The translations under genes were made by a program, and so were the position numbers. This document shows positions 42,462-52,735 of a DNA stretch of 64,000 bases, one piece after another. Origin of the DNA: Tatumella ptyseos (GTDB taxonomy: Bacteria > Pseudomonadota > Gammaproteobacteria > Enterobacterales > Enterobacteriaceae); contig NZ_CP130649.1 of assembly GCF_030552895.1 (NCBI RefSeq), positions 2,046,001-2,110,000 of the forward strand, given 5' to 3'. The notes under the pieces were generated by a model. The model made no database searches, was not told the origin of the DNA, and saw only the letters and a program-made list of their open reading frames with translations. Numbering within the stretch: position 1 is the first letter of the stretch; each line of letters opens with the position of its first letter.

Positions 42462-44429
42462 CTAAGTCGGTTGCCCCAAACTCTCAGGTAAAAGTGTTAG
42501 AAATGCTGCCGTTTCTTGGCGTAATTGTACCAACCACTGTTTACGACTCCAACCCTCAGGGATATACGGACTACGCATACAGTGCTGTAAAGCTTCTCCA
42601 CAGTTTAGATGCGGGTAGTGCTGGATTGCTCGTTGTAAAGCAGGGAAACTCACACTTAGAGGGCGGTGTGCTTGCGCAAAGCCGATCAACTCTTGGTAGT
42701 CTTCTGGTAGAAATGCTGGATCGCCGGAAGGGAATGCTTCTAACGACAGTTCAGGCGAGTAACGGGTTTGCTGCGAAGGCCAGTCTCGCTGGAAATGTTC
42801 GACAGCCCGTTGGCATAACTGCTGACCTGCCGCGGTTAAGGGTAAAATCGCCATTGCCGCATAACATCCACTACTCGCCTCGCGTTGCGTCCCCATTCTC
42901 ACTAACTGAAATCCACAGCGTTGCCAAAATTGCCATAACGCTGCGGTGTACCCAAAGCTAACAGAGAGAAAATCCTTACCTTGGCTATGTTCTCGTAAAG
43001 CGTTGACTAAACGTCGCCCGATACCTTCTCGACGTAAGGATTGACTGACGGCGAGTCGGCTAATACGTCGGCTTGATAATAACATCGCCTCTGGAAATCG
43101 ACTGTGAGCCGCTAAGGACTGCGCAACGAGATTCCCTCTTGGCCGCCTTTCGCCCCGCCACACTGCCTGGGCAAGCTCAGAGGATTGCTCGCCCTCCTCG
43201 ACCCATCCCAATGCGCCATAACAGTACTCACCCTCAACCATCTGCCAGTAACCACAATCTGGTGCATCCATCATACGACGTAGATCAGTCGGCGTAGTGC
43301 GATAATGCGCCACTTGTAACAGTTGGAAGGTGCTGATGGCTAAGGTTGGTTGCTGTGACCAATCTGAGGGGTGATAAGCCCGCAAAGACAGTACAGGTGA
43401 TGGTTTACCGATCGGTGAGGGCAGGTCGCGTAATACCAATAATCGTTCGATAAAGCTTTCAAGGGGATCCTGAGCCGAGTAGCGCTGCGGGGTCTTCAAA
43501 GTAAAGTGCTTCGTCACCGTTCCCGACGCCCCAAACTTCAATAAGAACCCCTGTCCAGTACCTTCATACCCTTCCGTCGTGGTCAGTAATAAACATCGAG
43601 GAAATCGGGCGATCAACGCATGTAACTGAGGAGTCGGCAGCGATGCCGCTTCATCAATAATCAACCATTGCCAGGTTCCAGCATCCTCTGCTGCTAAGAT
43701 GGCGTCAGGTGCTTGAAAATAGTAATGCTCGCCAGCATGACGCGCCATCACAGCTGTCGCCACTTTGGCAGGACCCGTAATCAGACATCGGGGCACTAAG
43801 GCGGCTAACATCCCCCCTAAGGTGGATTTTCCGCGGCCTCGTGGGGCCGTTACACTGTAGTTGCCTGGGGGCGAGCGCCGTAACTCCTCGATAATTGCTT
43901 GTTGCGCTTGCCCACCTGGCGGTGTCCAATCAGGTATAACTAAGGGTGCGTCTTGCGGTACTGACTCACCTTCACGCCATAGTAGATGGGAAGGATCGCT
44001 GAGTAATTGACGCCACAGATGGCGGTAGAACACGGGAGTTGCAATGGGCTGTTCGCACTCAGACCAACGTAGACTATCGGTATCAATAAAGGATTGTTGG
44101 GAAGTTGCTTCAGGTAATAACAGAATCAGCCAACTTCCCGCGACTAAGGTACCGGAGAGCGCGGCAAACGTTTCTAAATGGAGGCCCTGCGAGGCATCGT
44201 AAATGGCATGCAGCCACTCCTGACCGAGAAACTGTCGCGCACGCTGGGCTAGGTATTCGTCAACATGGCCTGTAGCCACTGTCGTAACCCGTAACCAGTC
44301 ACCGGGGAATGTCGATTGCCACTGCTGGGTTGCTCTATCACGAAATGACGGTGAACCGCTAATAACACAAATGCGCCGCACTCCCTTGCGACGCATTTGT
44401 TCGGCGATAAACGCGGACGGCATACTCAC
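42462..44429 (-). CDS. tmcA: tRNA(Met) cytidine acetyltransferase TmcA
   Basis: 655 residues (E. coli 671). An N-terminal DUF1726-type domain is followed by an RNA-helicase-like ATPase with Walker A GRGKSTLGG and Walker B WLIIDEAASLP. A GNAT domain (SRRISRLAVSQSLRREGIGRRLVNAL) and a C-terminal tRNA-binding region complete it. It makes N4-acetylcytidine at the wobble position of elongator tRNA-Met, using ATP and acetyl-CoA. The frame opens with GTG at 44429, overlapping the ypfJ stop by one base; ATG at 44423 is an alternative. Confidence 0.95.
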   Translation of the reverse strand: MSMPSAFIAEQMRRKGVRRICVISGSPSFRDRATQQWQSTFPGDWLRVTTVATGHVDEYLAQRARQFLGQEWLHAIYDASQGLHLETFAALSGTLVAGSWLILLLPEATSQQSFIDTDSLRWSECEQPIATPVFYRHLWRQLLSDPSHLLWREGESVPQDAPLVIPDWTPPGGQAQQAIIEELRRSPPGNYSVTAPRGRGKSTLGGMLAALVPRCLITGPAKVATAVMARHAGEHYYFQAPDAILAAEDAGTWQWLIIDEAASLPTPQLHALIARFPRCLLLTTTEGYEGTGQGFLLKFGASGTVTKHFTLKTPQRYSAQDPLESFIERLLVLRDLPSPIGKPSPVLSLRAYHPSDWSQQPTLAISTFQLLQVAHYRTTPTDLRRMMDAPDCGYWQMVEGEYCYGALGWVEEGEQSSELAQAVWRGERRPRGNLVAQSLAAHSRFPEAMLLSSRRISRLAVSQSLRREGIGRRLVNALREHSQGKDFLSVSFGYTAALWQFWQRCGFQLVRMGTQREASSGCYAAMAILPLTAAGQQLCQRAVEHFQRDWPSQQTRYSPELSLEAFPSGDPAFLPEDYQELIGFAQAHRPLSVSFPALQRAIQHYPHLNCGEALQHCMRSPYIPEGWSRKQWLVQLRQETAAFLTLLPESLGQPT

Positions 44430-45298
44430 TATCCAGCAAAGGTATTACATTGGCCCGGTTCGCCGCTATCGAATCCACGTTTAAACCAGCTATAACGTTG
44501 CTGCGAGGTTCCATGGGTAAAGCTATCCGGCACGACACGCCCTTGGCTCTGTTGTTGGAGCTTATCATCACCAATGGCTTGGGCCGCATTGAACGCTTCT
44601 TGCAGATCGCCGGTTTCTAGCACATCTTTCTGCTGCATATAATGGCCCCATACTCCGGCAAAGCAATCCGCTTGTAGTTCAAGTTTGACAGACAGACGAT
44701 TAGCATCGGTTTGCGAGCCTTGTTGCATCTGTTGACGAACCTTACTTTCAATACCGAGTAGATTTTGAACGTGATGACCGACTTCGTGAGCGATCACATA
44801 CCCTTGTGCAAAATCACCATCCGCTCCCAATTTATTCTTCATTTCATCATAAAAAGAGAGGTCGATATAAACGGTCTTATCCGCCGGGCAGTAGAAGGGG
44901 CCCATTACCGATTGTCCCGTGCCGCAGCCCGTTTGGGTGGCATTACGGTACATGACTAATTTCGGTGCTTGATACTGCTTACCCATCTTCTGGAAAATTT
45001 CGCCCCAAGTATCTTCTGTTGACGCGAGGATCACTTTAGTAAATTTGGCGGCTTGTGCATCATCGCTATTCGCGGGCGCTGGGGTGTGTGACTGGGTTAC
45101 GCTGGAGCTTTGTCCACCGCCCCCGAGTAATGGCGTTAAGTCATAACCATAGTAGCCAGCGACCACCACCACGATTAACAGTACAATTCCCCCCTTACCT
45201 GCTGGGATACGAAAACCTGAGCCGCCGCCAGTTGGCGTTGGGCTATCTCCACGACGGTCTTCTACATTGTCACTTTCTCTACGTCCTTGCCAACGCAT
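44429..45298 (-). CDS. ypfJ: Predicted zinc metallopeptidase YpfJ
   Basis: 289 residues from ATG 45298, starting [16 protein letters not shown] as in E. coli (287). A single N-terminal membrane anchor follows a Gly-rich stretch; the catalytic domain has HEVGHHVQ, with the zinc ligands and catalytic Glu, and a downstream [15 protein letters not shown] cysteine pair ([14 protein letters not shown]) may form a disulfide. Function unknown. A start five codons upstream is possible but lacks support; GAGAGG precedes the chosen ATG. First gene of ypfJ-tmcA-ypfH. Confidence 0.95.
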   Translation of the reverse strand: MRWQGRRESDNVEDRRGDSPTPTGGGSGFRIPAGKGGIVLLIVVVVAGYYGYDLTPLLGGGGQSSSVTQSHTPAPANSDDAQAAKFTKVILASTEDTWGEIFQKMGKQYQAPKLVMYRNATQTGCGTGQSVMGPFYCPADKTVYIDLSFYDEMKNKLGADGDFAQGYVIAHEVGHHVQNLLGIESKVRQQMQQGSQTDANRLSVKLELQADCFAGVWGHYMQQKDVLETGDLQEAFNAAQAIGDDKLQQQSQGRVVPDSFTHGTSQQRYSWFKRGFDSGEPGQCNTFAG

Positions 45299-45437
45299 AG
45301 CACACCTCTCCATTTCTATTATCGTATAATGATAAATAGTAATCGCAGTGTACGGAGATAACCAGTAGAAAAACTAAAGTTGCTGCAGGGGGGGAGGAAG
45401 GAGAGCACTCGCCGAGTTGTAGCGAGTGCATAAATCA

Positions 45438-46151
45438 TCAGTCTAAGGTTACGCCGAGACGTTGAGCAACCACTTCATAGGCTTCAACCACACCACCTAA
45501 GCTTTGGCGGAAACGGTCTTTATCCATTTTGTCTAAGGTTTCTTTATCCCATAGACGCGCGCCATCTGGTGAGAATTCGTCACCCAGCACGACCTCACCA
45601 TTGAATAAACCAAACTCGAGTTTAAAATCGACCAGAATTAGACCCGCTTGATCAAATAAATCAGTCAGCACTTGGTTAGCTTTTAGGGTTAATTCACGCA
45701 TACGTGCGAGATGTTCAGGACTTACCCAGCCAAAAGTGACGCAATAGGATTCATTGATCATTGGATCGTGATGGGCGTCATCCTTCAAAAATAGGTCAAA
45801 AAGCGGTGGATTCAAGACCATCCCTTCTTCGACGCCTAAGCGCTTAACGAGTGAGCCTGCTGCGCGGTTACGCACCACACATTCTACCGGCACCATATCG
45901 AGCTTTTTCACAAGGGCTTCAGTATCAGACAGTAATGCCTCCATCTGCGTAGGAATACCGGCTTGTGCTAATTTTTCCATAATGAAATGATTAAACTTAT
46001 TGTTAACCATTCCTTTACGATCGAACTGCTCGATACGCGCTCCGTCTCCGGCTGATGTATCATTGCGGAATTCCAGAATTAGCAGGTCCGGATTATCGGT
46101 GCTATACACTGTTTTTGCCTTTCCGCGATACAGCTCAGCTTGCTTTTGCAT
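45438..46151 (-). CDS. purC: SAICAR synthetase PurC
   Basis: 237 residues from ATG 46151, the E. coli length, beginning [16 protein letters not shown]. Conserved ATP and substrate segments include [26 protein letters not shown] and LVDFKLEFG. It condenses CAIR with aspartate in purine synthesis. The frame extends six codons upstream, but GGAG before 46151 and family length favour this start. It lies downstream of bamC-dapA on the same strand but behind their terminator, with a PurR-like site in its promoter region. Confidence 0.97.
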   Translation of the reverse strand: MQKQAELYRGKAKTVYSTDNPDLLILEFRNDTSAGDGARIEQFDRKGMVNNKFNHFIMEKLAQAGIPTQMEALLSDTEALVKKLDMVPVECVVRNRAAGSLVKRLGVEEGMVLNPPLFDLFLKDDAHHDPMINESYCVTFGWVSPEHLARMRELTLKANQVLTDLFDQAGLILVDFKLEFGLFNGEVVLGDEFSPDGARLWDKETLDKMDKDRFRQSLGGVVEAYEVVAQRLGVTLD

Positions 46152-46214
46152 CTTGTTAACTCCACTCATGGTCGACTCTAGAAATTACTCTGCATAGCCT
46201 CAGTATTTACTACT

Positions 46215-46230
46215 ACGCAATCGTTTACCT
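46215..46230. promoter_or_regulatory. PurR-like operator upstream of purC
   Basis: ACGCAATCGTTTACCT has the PurR core (ACGCAA-CGTTT) with the right-hand half degraded. It lies 64-79 bp upstream of the purC start; purC is a PurR target in E. coli. Confidence 0.6.
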
Positions 46231-46255
46231 TGCTGGGCGCTATTATGCCAAAATA

Positions 46256-46285
46256 AAATAAAAAAAGGCCGGAAATTTCCGGCCT
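46256..46285 (-). terminator. Terminator after bamC
   Basis: A perfect palindrome AGGCCGGAAA/TTTCCGGCCT (46266-46275, 46276-46285). On the minus strand it runs into a T-rich tail. Confidence 0.88.
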
Positions 46286-46294
46286 GAGACACAT

Positions 46295-47326
46295 TTATTT
46301 ATTTAAGGCGGCTTGCAGGACAGCCACCAACGCATCATTTTGCGATTGCGTCAGGATATGTCCTTTAGGATCGATAAACTGAAGGCTACTACGATTGTCG
46401 AGATCGCCCACCTGTAGTTTATATTTCCCTTCTGCAAGTTCAGGGTCTTTAGCACCCAGTGCTGCCCATTGGCTGCTACTCAGCTCACTGTAACTAAGCT
46501 GTAAGCTACCGTCTGCACGGTTGCTATCAGAAATAGTCATCCCTGCTAGTGGAAGTGCTTTAGGCAGACGCTGCCATGTTACATCGAACGGTGCACGGAC
46601 GATTAAGTTAGGTAGACCAGTGTCATCTGCCCCACTCTGCACATCAACACTCCCCGCGCGATTAGCGGCTGCAGCGTTTTGGCGATTAGTCTCTGCGGTA
46701 TTGAGTTGTGCGGAGATATCGTTAAGCAACTGCGCTGTGTAACGCTGAATCTCGCTATTGCTGGTGACCGCTTGGCCTTTCTGTTCTAAGGCGATAGGTT
46801 TCACCATCAGGGTTTGCTCATAACCTTGTGCCACGACAGAGACTTGATAACGACCACGGTATTGATGATCTTCATCTTGGCGGTTCCAAGAAATCCAATC
46901 GGTGGTCAGTTGCTGACGCGCATCATCTTGTTGAGCAATCGCGAACTTGTTCGCTTGCAACGCGGCAACTGTTTGTCCCCATAAAGAGGTTCCCGTATTG
47001 GCAATTTGTAATAACCCGGTCGTGCCTTGGAACTGCGCGCGGCTACCGTTAAGCAAAGACAAAGCCTGTGACGGTGGGCGAATATCTAATTGCTTACCGA
47101 CTGCCCCTTGCGAGCGTCCTTGCGGAACGGCATAGTTTGCGGATTCGAGCGGTAAAATCATTCCCTGAGGAACGTTCATTTGGCTCAGTGCTGGTGCATC
47201 AAGATACTCTTCATTACCATTCACTTCGCGCTTGTAGTGTTGATCATGCGAACAACCCGCTAACAACATTGCGACGGATAATCCAGCAACTTTTACTACC
47301 GCCGAATTTTTAACTGAGTAAGCCAT
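46295..47326 (-). CDS. bamC: Outer-membrane assembly lipoprotein BamC
   Basis: 343 residues (E. coli 344). Lipobox LLAGC with Cys 25, then the unstructured conserved segment that clasps BamD (EYLDAPALSQMNVPQGMILP), followed by two helix-grip domains. Part of the BamABCDE complex that inserts beta-barrel proteins into the outer membrane. It follows dapA by 14 bp, the same order as E. coli dapA-nlpB. Confidence 0.97.
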   Translation of the reverse strand: MAYSVKNSAVVKVAGLSVAMLLAGCSHDQHYKREVNGNEEYLDAPALSQMNVPQGMILPLESANYAVPQGRSQGAVGKQLDIRPPSQALSLLNGSRAQFQGTTGLLQIANTGTSLWGQTVAALQANKFAIAQQDDARQQLTTDWISWNRQDEDHQYRGRYQVSVVAQGYEQTLMVKPIALEQKGQAVTSNSEIQRYTAQLLNDISAQLNTAETNRQNAAAANRAGSVDVQSGADDTGLPNLIVRAPFDVTWQRLPKALPLAGMTISDSNRADGSLQLSYSELSSSQWAALGAKDPELAEGKYKLQVGDLDNRSSLQFIDPKGHILTQSQNDALVAVLQAALNK

Positions 47327-47340
47327 TAAATCTCCCTAAC

Positions 47341-48219
47341 TTATCGCAGTCCTGCGTCACGAATCGCCTGTAACAATATCGGCTCTGAAGTTGCCGACAA
47401 AGGTGTCATAGGCAGACGCAAGGTATCATTTGCGATCAATCCCAGCTGTTTAGCCACCCATTTCACTGGGATAGGATTTGGTTCATAAAATAGGTGCTGA
47501 TGAAGCGCCATGAGTCGCTGGTTTAAGACACGTGCCTCAGTAAATTTTCCCGCGGCCGCTAGTGCACAGAGTTGTGCCATCTCGCGCGCTGCCACGTTCG
47601 AGGTTACTGAAATAACGCCCTGCCCCCCCAACTGCATAAAGTCTAACGCTGTTTCATCATCACCACTAAGTAAAATAAAATCATCTTTGGTCAACGCTTG
47701 GATCTGACTAACCCGAGATAAGTTCCCTGTTGCCTCTTTAATTCCGATAATATTTTTTATTTCGGCAAGACGTGCAACCGTTTCAGGCAACATATCACAG
47801 CCTGTTCGTCCGGGCACATTATAGAGTAATTGCGGTAAATCGGTACTCTGCGCAATCGCTTTAAAATGTTGGAAAATCCCCTCTTGCGTTGGGCGGTTAT
47901 AATAAGGCACAACGGTCAAACAGCCAACTACGCCGCTTTTTTCGAGGCGTTGCGTCAGCGCAATACCCTCAGCAGTAGCATTCGTACCGGTTCCAGCAAT
48001 AACCGGGATACGGCCGTCGGCTAATTCGACGGTACGTAGGACCACATCAATGTGCTCGTCGTGGGTTAAGGTTGCCGATTCACCTGTCGTGCCAACAGCA
48101 ACGATTGCAGAGGTGCCACTGTCAATGTGGTAGTCGATTAATTTTTTAAGGCTACTCTCACAAACTTGCTCGTTTTCGTCCATCGGTGTGACGAGTGCAA
48201 CAATACTTCCGGTAAACAT
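47341..48219 (-). CDS. dapA: 4-hydroxy-tetrahydrodipicolinate synthase
   Basis: 292 residues from ATG 48219. Class I aldolase TIM barrel: Schiff-base Lys 161 ([10 protein letters not shown]), Tyr 133 ([10 protein letters not shown]) and GTTGES near 43-48. It condenses pyruvate with aspartate semialdehyde, the first committed step to lysine and diaminopimelate. The ATG at 48219 with GAGGGG upstream is chosen over a frame extending ten codons earlier. It is divergent from gcvR and co-transcribed with bamC. Confidence 0.98.
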   Translation of the reverse strand: MFTGSIVALVTPMDENEQVCESSLKKLIDYHIDSGTSAIVAVGTTGESATLTHDEHIDVVLRTVELADGRIPVIAGTGTNATAEGIALTQRLEKSGVVGCLTVVPYYNRPTQEGIFQHFKAIAQSTDLPQLLYNVPGRTGCDMLPETVARLAEIKNIIGIKEATGNLSRVSQIQALTKDDFILLSGDDETALDFMQLGGQGVISVTSNVAAREMAQLCALAAAGKFTEARVLNQRLMALHQHLFYEPNPIPVKWVAKQLGLIANDTLRLPMTPLSATSEPILLQAIRDAGLR

Positions 48220-48346
48220 AGCTATCCCCTCATTTCCCAAGATCTTCATGGTAAGGTGTCAATCACACTAAAAGCAAGACAGTGAATGCACTCAACTGCT
48301 TGTCAGCAGTTTTTTTTATGTTTACCTTAAGATAATTAGTAAAACA

Positions 48347-48910
48347 TTGGGAAATATCACATTGTCATCCTCACCTGTGCATTTAGTGATCACCGCGCTC
48401 GGTAGCGACCGTGCGGGAATCGTCAATACTATCACCCGCCATGTCAGCCAATGTGGTTGCAATATTGAAGATAGCCGGCTGGCATTACTCGGCGGCGAGT
48501 TTACCTTTGTGATGTTACTTTCCGGATCCGCCAATGCGATCAACATGATCGAATCGACTCTACCGATAAAGGGCGCAGAGCTTGAACTCCTTATTATCAT
48601 GAAACGCACACCGACCGGATCAACCCCTGTGCGCCATGAAGGCTTTTCGATCGCTGTCGAAGTCCCTGATTCTCCCCGTATTATCGAGCGCTTTACCGCA
48701 CTGCTCACCTATCACCGTATGCATATTGCTGAACTGATGACTCGGGCCCAACCGGGAACGCCAGCCATATTATCGATACGCATCCACGCTTACGGGAGTT
48801 CGGCAAAAGATGTGGCAGATTTAGAGAAAAATTTTCAGCAGCTTTGCCTAGAGCTATCAGCTCAGGGAACGCTTCAAGCCGATGGTCGACAAGAGACTGA
48901 ACGCCTATAG
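48347..48910 (+). CDS. gcvR: Glycine cleavage system transcriptional repressor GcvR
   Basis: Up to 187 residues, two ACT domains (starting near HLVITALGSDRAGIVN and FSIAVEVPDSPRIIERF). GcvR binds GcvA and blocks activation of the gcv operon when glycine is low. The start is unclear: TTG at 48347 has no ribosome binding site, the position of the E. coli start codon is ATC here (48356), and TTG at 48362 has GGGA nine bases upstream. The 48347 start is reported as the longest. It is divergent from dapA, with bcp downstream, as in E. coli. Confidence 0.92.
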   Translation: MGNITLSSSPVHLVITALGSDRAGIVNTITRHVSQCGCNIEDSRLALLGGEFTFVMLLSGSANAINMIESTLPIKGAELELLIIMKRTPTGSTPVRHEGFSIAVEVPDSPRIIERFTALLTYHRMHIAELMTRAQPGTPAILSIRIHAYGSSAKDVADLEKNFQQLCLELSAQGTLQADGRQETERL

Positions 48911-49068
48911 TCAAACCTTTATCGAGTGATGCAGATAATTAACTTGAAAGCAGATAAAATTAGGCTCTATCCTTACGATTGGTAAAACCATTTTCCGCCG
49001 TAATCTAGATATACCTAAACACGCGATGTTTATGTCAATATCAGGCAAATAATGATTGGAGATAACGT

Positions 49069-49536
49069 ATGGCCCTTTTAACTGTAGGCGATACTGCGCC
49101 GCAATTTACTTTACTCGACCAAGATGGTGAAGAGGTGAGTTTAGCTGACTTTAGTGGTGAGCGTGTCCTCGTCTACTTTTATCCTAAGGCAATGACCCCA
49201 GGTTGTACTGTGCAAGCCTGTGGCCTGCGTGACAACATGTCTTCGTTGAAAAGTGCTGGCGTGCAAGTGTTAGGAATCAGTACCGATAAACCTGAAAAAT
49301 TATCGCGTTTTGCCGAGAAAGAGTTGCTTAACTTCACGTTACTCTCTGACGAAGATCATAAAGTCTGCGAAGCCTTTGGTGTCTGGGGCGAGAAAAGCTT
49401 TATGGGTAAAACCTACGATGGTATCCACCGCGTCAGCTTCTTGATCGATGGCAAAGGTAAGGTCGAAAAGGTTTTCGATAATTTCAAAACCTCGAACCAC
49501 CATGATATTGTTTTAGACTACGTACAAACGCATTAA
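49069..49536 (+). CDS. bcp: Thioredoxin-dependent peroxiredoxin Bcp
   Basis: 155 residues. The peroxidatic Cys 46 is in [13 protein letters not shown] and the resolving Cys 51 five residues on, the atypical two-cysteine arrangement of Bcp/PrxQ. It reduces hydrogen peroxide and organic hydroperoxides in the cytoplasm. GGAGAT precedes the ATG. E. coli has the hyf operon between bcp and bepA; here bepA follows after 26 bp. Confidence 0.97.
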   Translation: MALLTVGDTAPQFTLLDQDGEEVSLADFSGERVLVYFYPKAMTPGCTVQACGLRDNMSSLKSAGVQVLGISTDKPEKLSRFAEKELLNFTLLSDEDHKVCEAFGVWGEKSFMGKTYDGIHRVSFLIDGKGKVEKVFDNFKTSNHHDIVLDYVQTH

Positions 49537-49562
49537 TAACGATTTTCCAGCAGGGAGGCGCA

Positions 49563-51023
49563 GTGCCTTTATTCACTAAAAAGCTCACCACAACTGTGGT
49601 CGCTGCGTTGCTCAGCTGGAATAGTCTTGCATTGGCAGACGTTACCGACACCTTACCCGATATGGGGACGACTGCCGGTGAAACGCTGTCAATTAACCAA
49701 GAACTGCAGATGGGCGATTTTTACGTCCGTCAACTTCGCGGTAGTGCGCCGCTAATTGATGACCCATTATTGACCCAATATATCAACGGGTTGGGGCAAC
49801 GATTAGTGGCTCATGCATGGTCAGTGAAAACCCCTTTCCATTTTTTTCTTATTCAGAACGACGAGCTGAATGCGTTCGCCTTCTTTGGTGGGAATGTGGT
49901 ATTACACTCCGCCCTCTTTCGTTATACCGACAACGAAAGTCAACTCGCCTCGGTAATGGCCCATGAAATATCGCATGTCACACAACGACATCTCGCGCGA
50001 GCAATGGCTGACCAAAAAAGTAATGCTCCACTCACTTGGGTCGGGGCATTAGGTTCTATTCTATTAGCGATGGCTAACCCACAAGTCGGTATGGCAGCCT
50101 TGACCGGCACCCTTGCGGGGTCGCAACAGGGCGTCATTAGTTTTACTCAAGAAAATGAACGAGAGGCCGATCGTATCGGATTACAGGTTCTACAGCGTTC
50201 GGGCTTCGACCCGCAAGCAATGCCAGATTTTTTACAAAAATTGGCCGACCAGACGCGTTACTCAACCGCACCCCCTGAAATTTTATTAACTCACCCCTTA
50301 CCCGATAGCCGGCTGGCGGATGCGCGCAATCGCGCCAATCAAATGCCGCATCGCATACTTCAATCTTCTCAAGATTTTTATTTTGCTAAGGTCAGAATAT
50401 TAGCGATGTACGCGTCAGAACAAGTCAGCAGCCAGTTGGACGATATTCTCAACCAATATGAAAAAGGGAATAGTCGCGAGAAATTAGCTTCGACTTACGG
50501 CCGCGCGGTAATGTTTATGCAGGCAAAGAGTTTCGACAATGCTCATCGCTTAGTGACCCAATTACTCAGTCAACAACCGACCAACCCTTGGTTTCTCGAC
50601 TTAGCGACCGATGTTGATATTGGCCTTAAGCAACCGAACCAAGCGGTTAATTTATTGACGGCATCCTCAGCTCAGCAGGCAAACCCTGTCATCAGGGTTA
50701 ATTTAGCTAATGCCTACCTTGAGGCCAAACGTCCTGCAGACGCGCTCAAGGTACTCAATCGCTATACCTGGGATTATCCGGATGACCCGATTGGCTGGGA
50801 TTTGATGGTGAAAGCTACTGGTGATTTGGGGATGACCAACGAGCAACGTTTCGCTCAAGCTCAAGGATTGGCGCTCAGCGGTCAGATTGACCAAGCAATA
50901 AGAGCCTTAAGCGATGCCAGTGCTCAGGAGAAAACCGGTAGCCTCGCCCAACAACGCTACGATGCACGTATCGATCAACTGAGATTATTACAGCAGCGCT
51001 TCAGGCAATATCAGAAAGGGTGA
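49563..51023 (+). CDS. bepA: Beta-barrel assembly-enhancing protease BepA
   Basis: 486 residues (E. coli 487). A signal peptide ends near LALA. M48 metallopeptidase motif HEISH lies at 134-138, with the third ligand in [10 protein letters not shown]; the C-terminal half contains TPR-like helices (about 310-480). It acts in the periplasm as chaperone and protease for LptD and BAM substrates. The start is GTG at 49563, with GGGAGG 4 bp upstream. It may be read from the bcp promoter. Confidence 0.96.
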   Translation: MPLFTKKLTTTVVAALLSWNSLALADVTDTLPDMGTTAGETLSINQELQMGDFYVRQLRGSAPLIDDPLLTQYINGLGQRLVAHAWSVKTPFHFFLIQNDELNAFAFFGGNVVLHSALFRYTDNESQLASVMAHEISHVTQRHLARAMADQKSNAPLTWVGALGSILLAMANPQVGMAALTGTLAGSQQGVISFTQENEREADRIGLQVLQRSGFDPQAMPDFLQKLADQTRYSTAPPEILLTHPLPDSRLADARNRANQMPHRILQSSQDFYFAKVRILAMYASEQVSSQLDDILNQYEKGNSREKLASTYGRAVMFMQAKSFDNAHRLVTQLLSQQPTNPWFLDLATDVDIGLKQPNQAVNLLTASSAQQANPVIRVNLANAYLEAKRPADALKVLNRYTWDYPDDPIGWDLMVKATGDLGMTNEQRFAQAQGLALSGQIDQAIRALSDASAQEKTGSLAQQRYDARIDQLRLLQQRFRQYQKG

Positions 51024-51163
51024 TAAGTTAGCTTGGGCGAATTAATAACGCTATGTTGAGTTATCCTTTTTAATTACCCGCTAACCCGTGCCCATCTTTT
51101 TCATTACCCTCCAGACCTTTCAAATAGAAAAACCGAGTATGGGGTTCGGTTAATATCTTGGCG

Positions 51164-51490
51164 TTATTTATCAAAAGTTTTTGGAAAGCAGAGAAAAATG
51201 AGAAATAAATAAGGAATAAATAAAGTTAAAAAGATTATCCAATGTGAATACCCCGCATCATTAATTCTTCTACTCGTTATGGAGATAAGGGGAAGTAAAA
51301 AACATAATAAGGGTAAGAGAGTAATCTCATTTAACGGAGAAGTGAGAGTGCTTAGATAGAAAGCAGACCAAGATGACTGAAGCAGTAAAAAGAGAATATA
51401 AACTCCTCTATCTTCAATCCCGTGATAAGTAAACGTCCGTTTGTAACATCGTAAAACTGCCAGTAATGGTTGCATAACAGTCTCAAGCAT
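51164..51490 (-). CDS. DUF805-like membrane protein
   Basis: 108 residues with three to four hydrophobic spans. The segment ISITSRRINDAGYSHWIIFL fits the DUF805 hallmark (RR--D-G-S-W between helices 3 and 4). Function unknown. The ATG directly follows the stop codon (TGAATG) of a broken upstream frame, suggesting it was the second gene of a small operon. The region is conspicuously AT-rich compared with the core genes around it, which suggests acquisition or decay. Confidence 0.6.
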   Translation of the reverse strand: MLETVMQPLLAVLRCYKRTFTYHGIEDRGVYILFLLLQSSWSAFYLSTLTSPLNEITLLPLLCFLLPLISITSRRINDAGYSHWIIFLTLFIPYLFLIFLCFPKTFDK

Positions 51491-51794
51491 TCATTTTAAT
51501 TGAGTCAATGCTTTCATCAGCGATGGAAGCTCGTTAATTGGGTCAATGAATTTTATCTGTTTCGTGTTGCTGTCGTATTTTGCGGCACAGATTGGATCGC
51601 CTATCCCCCCATTATCTTTTATAAACCTCGCTTCTGGACATTTATAAAGTAGTACATGTGGAATTGGATCAGTTCCATACGCGAAGAACTTTCCGGTCGA
51701 TATTCTATTACTTTCGGTTATAAATCTTCGGGAAATTTTTTATAAATTATAAATAAGATTATAGATAAGGTAATAATCCATTAGACAGGATCAT
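51491..51794 (-). pseudogene. Broken ORF upstream of the DUF805 gene
   Basis: On the minus strand an 82-codon frame runs from 51739 to the stop at 51491-51493 with no ATG, GTG or TTG near its beginning. It reads like protein (TGKFFAYGTDPIPHVLLYKC ... SLMKALTQL). Upstream, in a different frame, is a ribosome binding site (AGAAGGGG) and ATG at 51794, giving MILSNGLLPYL before a stop. A third frame between them gives a hydrophobic helix ending YKKFPEDL. Joined by two frameshifts in AT-rich sequence, these make a plausible small membrane-anchored protein of about 100 residues. No family is recognised. Sequencing errors could also explain it. Confidence 0.4.
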
Positions 51795-51899
51795 ACTAAA
51801 TACCCCTTCTATTTCTGAGGAGCCTTTACCGCTATTCTGTCGGCTAAATACTGATAAGCTATAATATGCTAGCGCTAGTGCTCAGGCTATTACCCCGTC

Positions 51900-52601
51900 C
51901 TAAAGCCCGAGCGCCTCTTTGACAAAAGGGATCGTTAATTTACGTTGCAAGCGGATGGAAGCGCGATCGAGCTGATCAAGGGTTTCAAACAGCGTACGCA
52001 TTTCACGATCGAGACGTTTAATAAGAAACCGTCCCACATCTTCTGGCAGTTCAAAGCCACGGATCCCGGCACGCTTTTGTAGGGCGAGAACTTTTTCATC
52101 GTCATTGAGAGGTTGTAGCCAATAAATCTGCCCCCAGTCTAACCGGGAGGCTAAATCGGGCAATTGCAGATCGAGCTGCCGTGGCGGCGCATTACCGCTA
52201 ATCAATAGCCGCGTTTTCCCAACCTCAAGAATACGATTGTAGAGGTTGAAGATCGCCATCTCCCACTCTTCATCCCCAGCAATACAGTGAATATTATCAA
52301 TACACACCAAGGCGAGTTGCTCCATCCCTTCTAGTACTTCGGGTGAAAACCACGTCCGCTTATCTAAAGGAACGTAGCCAACAGCTTGCTCACGCGCCGA
52401 TAACTCACTGCAGGCGGCATGCATCAAATGACTGCGCCCAGCCCCTTCTCGCGACCAAAAGTAGATGTAACCCCCTTGAGGCTGATTCAGTACCGTAGTA
52501 ATGGATGCAAGTAAAGCGGAGTTTGACCCGGGCCAAAAACTGGAAAAGGTTTCATCATCAGGTAGATAGAGTGGTAAAGAGAGTTGCGCTGGCGTGTTCA
52601 G
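51900..52601 (-). CDS. hda: DnaA regulatory inactivator Hda
   Basis: 233 residues from a CTG codon at 52601, exactly the E. coli length. The clamp-binding motif QLSLPL is at residues 5-10, followed by a degenerate P-loop ([14 protein letters not shown]), Walker [10 protein letters not shown], sensor 1 [16 protein letters not shown] and the arginine-containing [13 protein letters not shown]. Bound to the DNA clamp, it promotes hydrolysis of DnaA-bound ATP after initiation. No in-frame ATG, GTG or TTG exists before the clamp motif; GAGG lies six bases before the CTG. E. coli hda is also reported to start at CTG. The next conventional start would remove the first 58 residues. Confidence 0.93.
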   Translation of the reverse strand: MNTPAQLSLPLYLPDDETFSSFWPGSNSALLASITTVLNQPQGGYIYFWSREGAGRSHLMHAACSELSAREQAVGYVPLDKRTWFSPEVLEGMEQLALVCIDNIHCIAGDEEWEMAIFNLYNRILEVGKTRLLISGNAPPRQLDLQLPDLASRLDWGQIYWLQPLNDDEKVLALQKRAGIRGFELPEDVGRFLIKRLDREMRTLFETLDQLDRASIRLQRKLTIPFVKEALGL

Positions 52602-52735
52602 AATAACCTCAATAATGGGAGCCAGATAAAAATCCTAGCCAGTTTAGCATAAATTTTTGGATGTGTTGAATGGACAAAATAACTCTTAGGGTTGAGGCTC
52701 AATAGGGGAAGGCTATCATCCTTCCCCCACATAGT

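Noticed and set aside
51860..51879. TATAAT followed by the palindrome CTAGCGCTAG near the end of hda
   Set aside because: No matching -35 element at the right distance and no gene or clear terminator downstream on the plus strand, so a small RNA here is only a guess.
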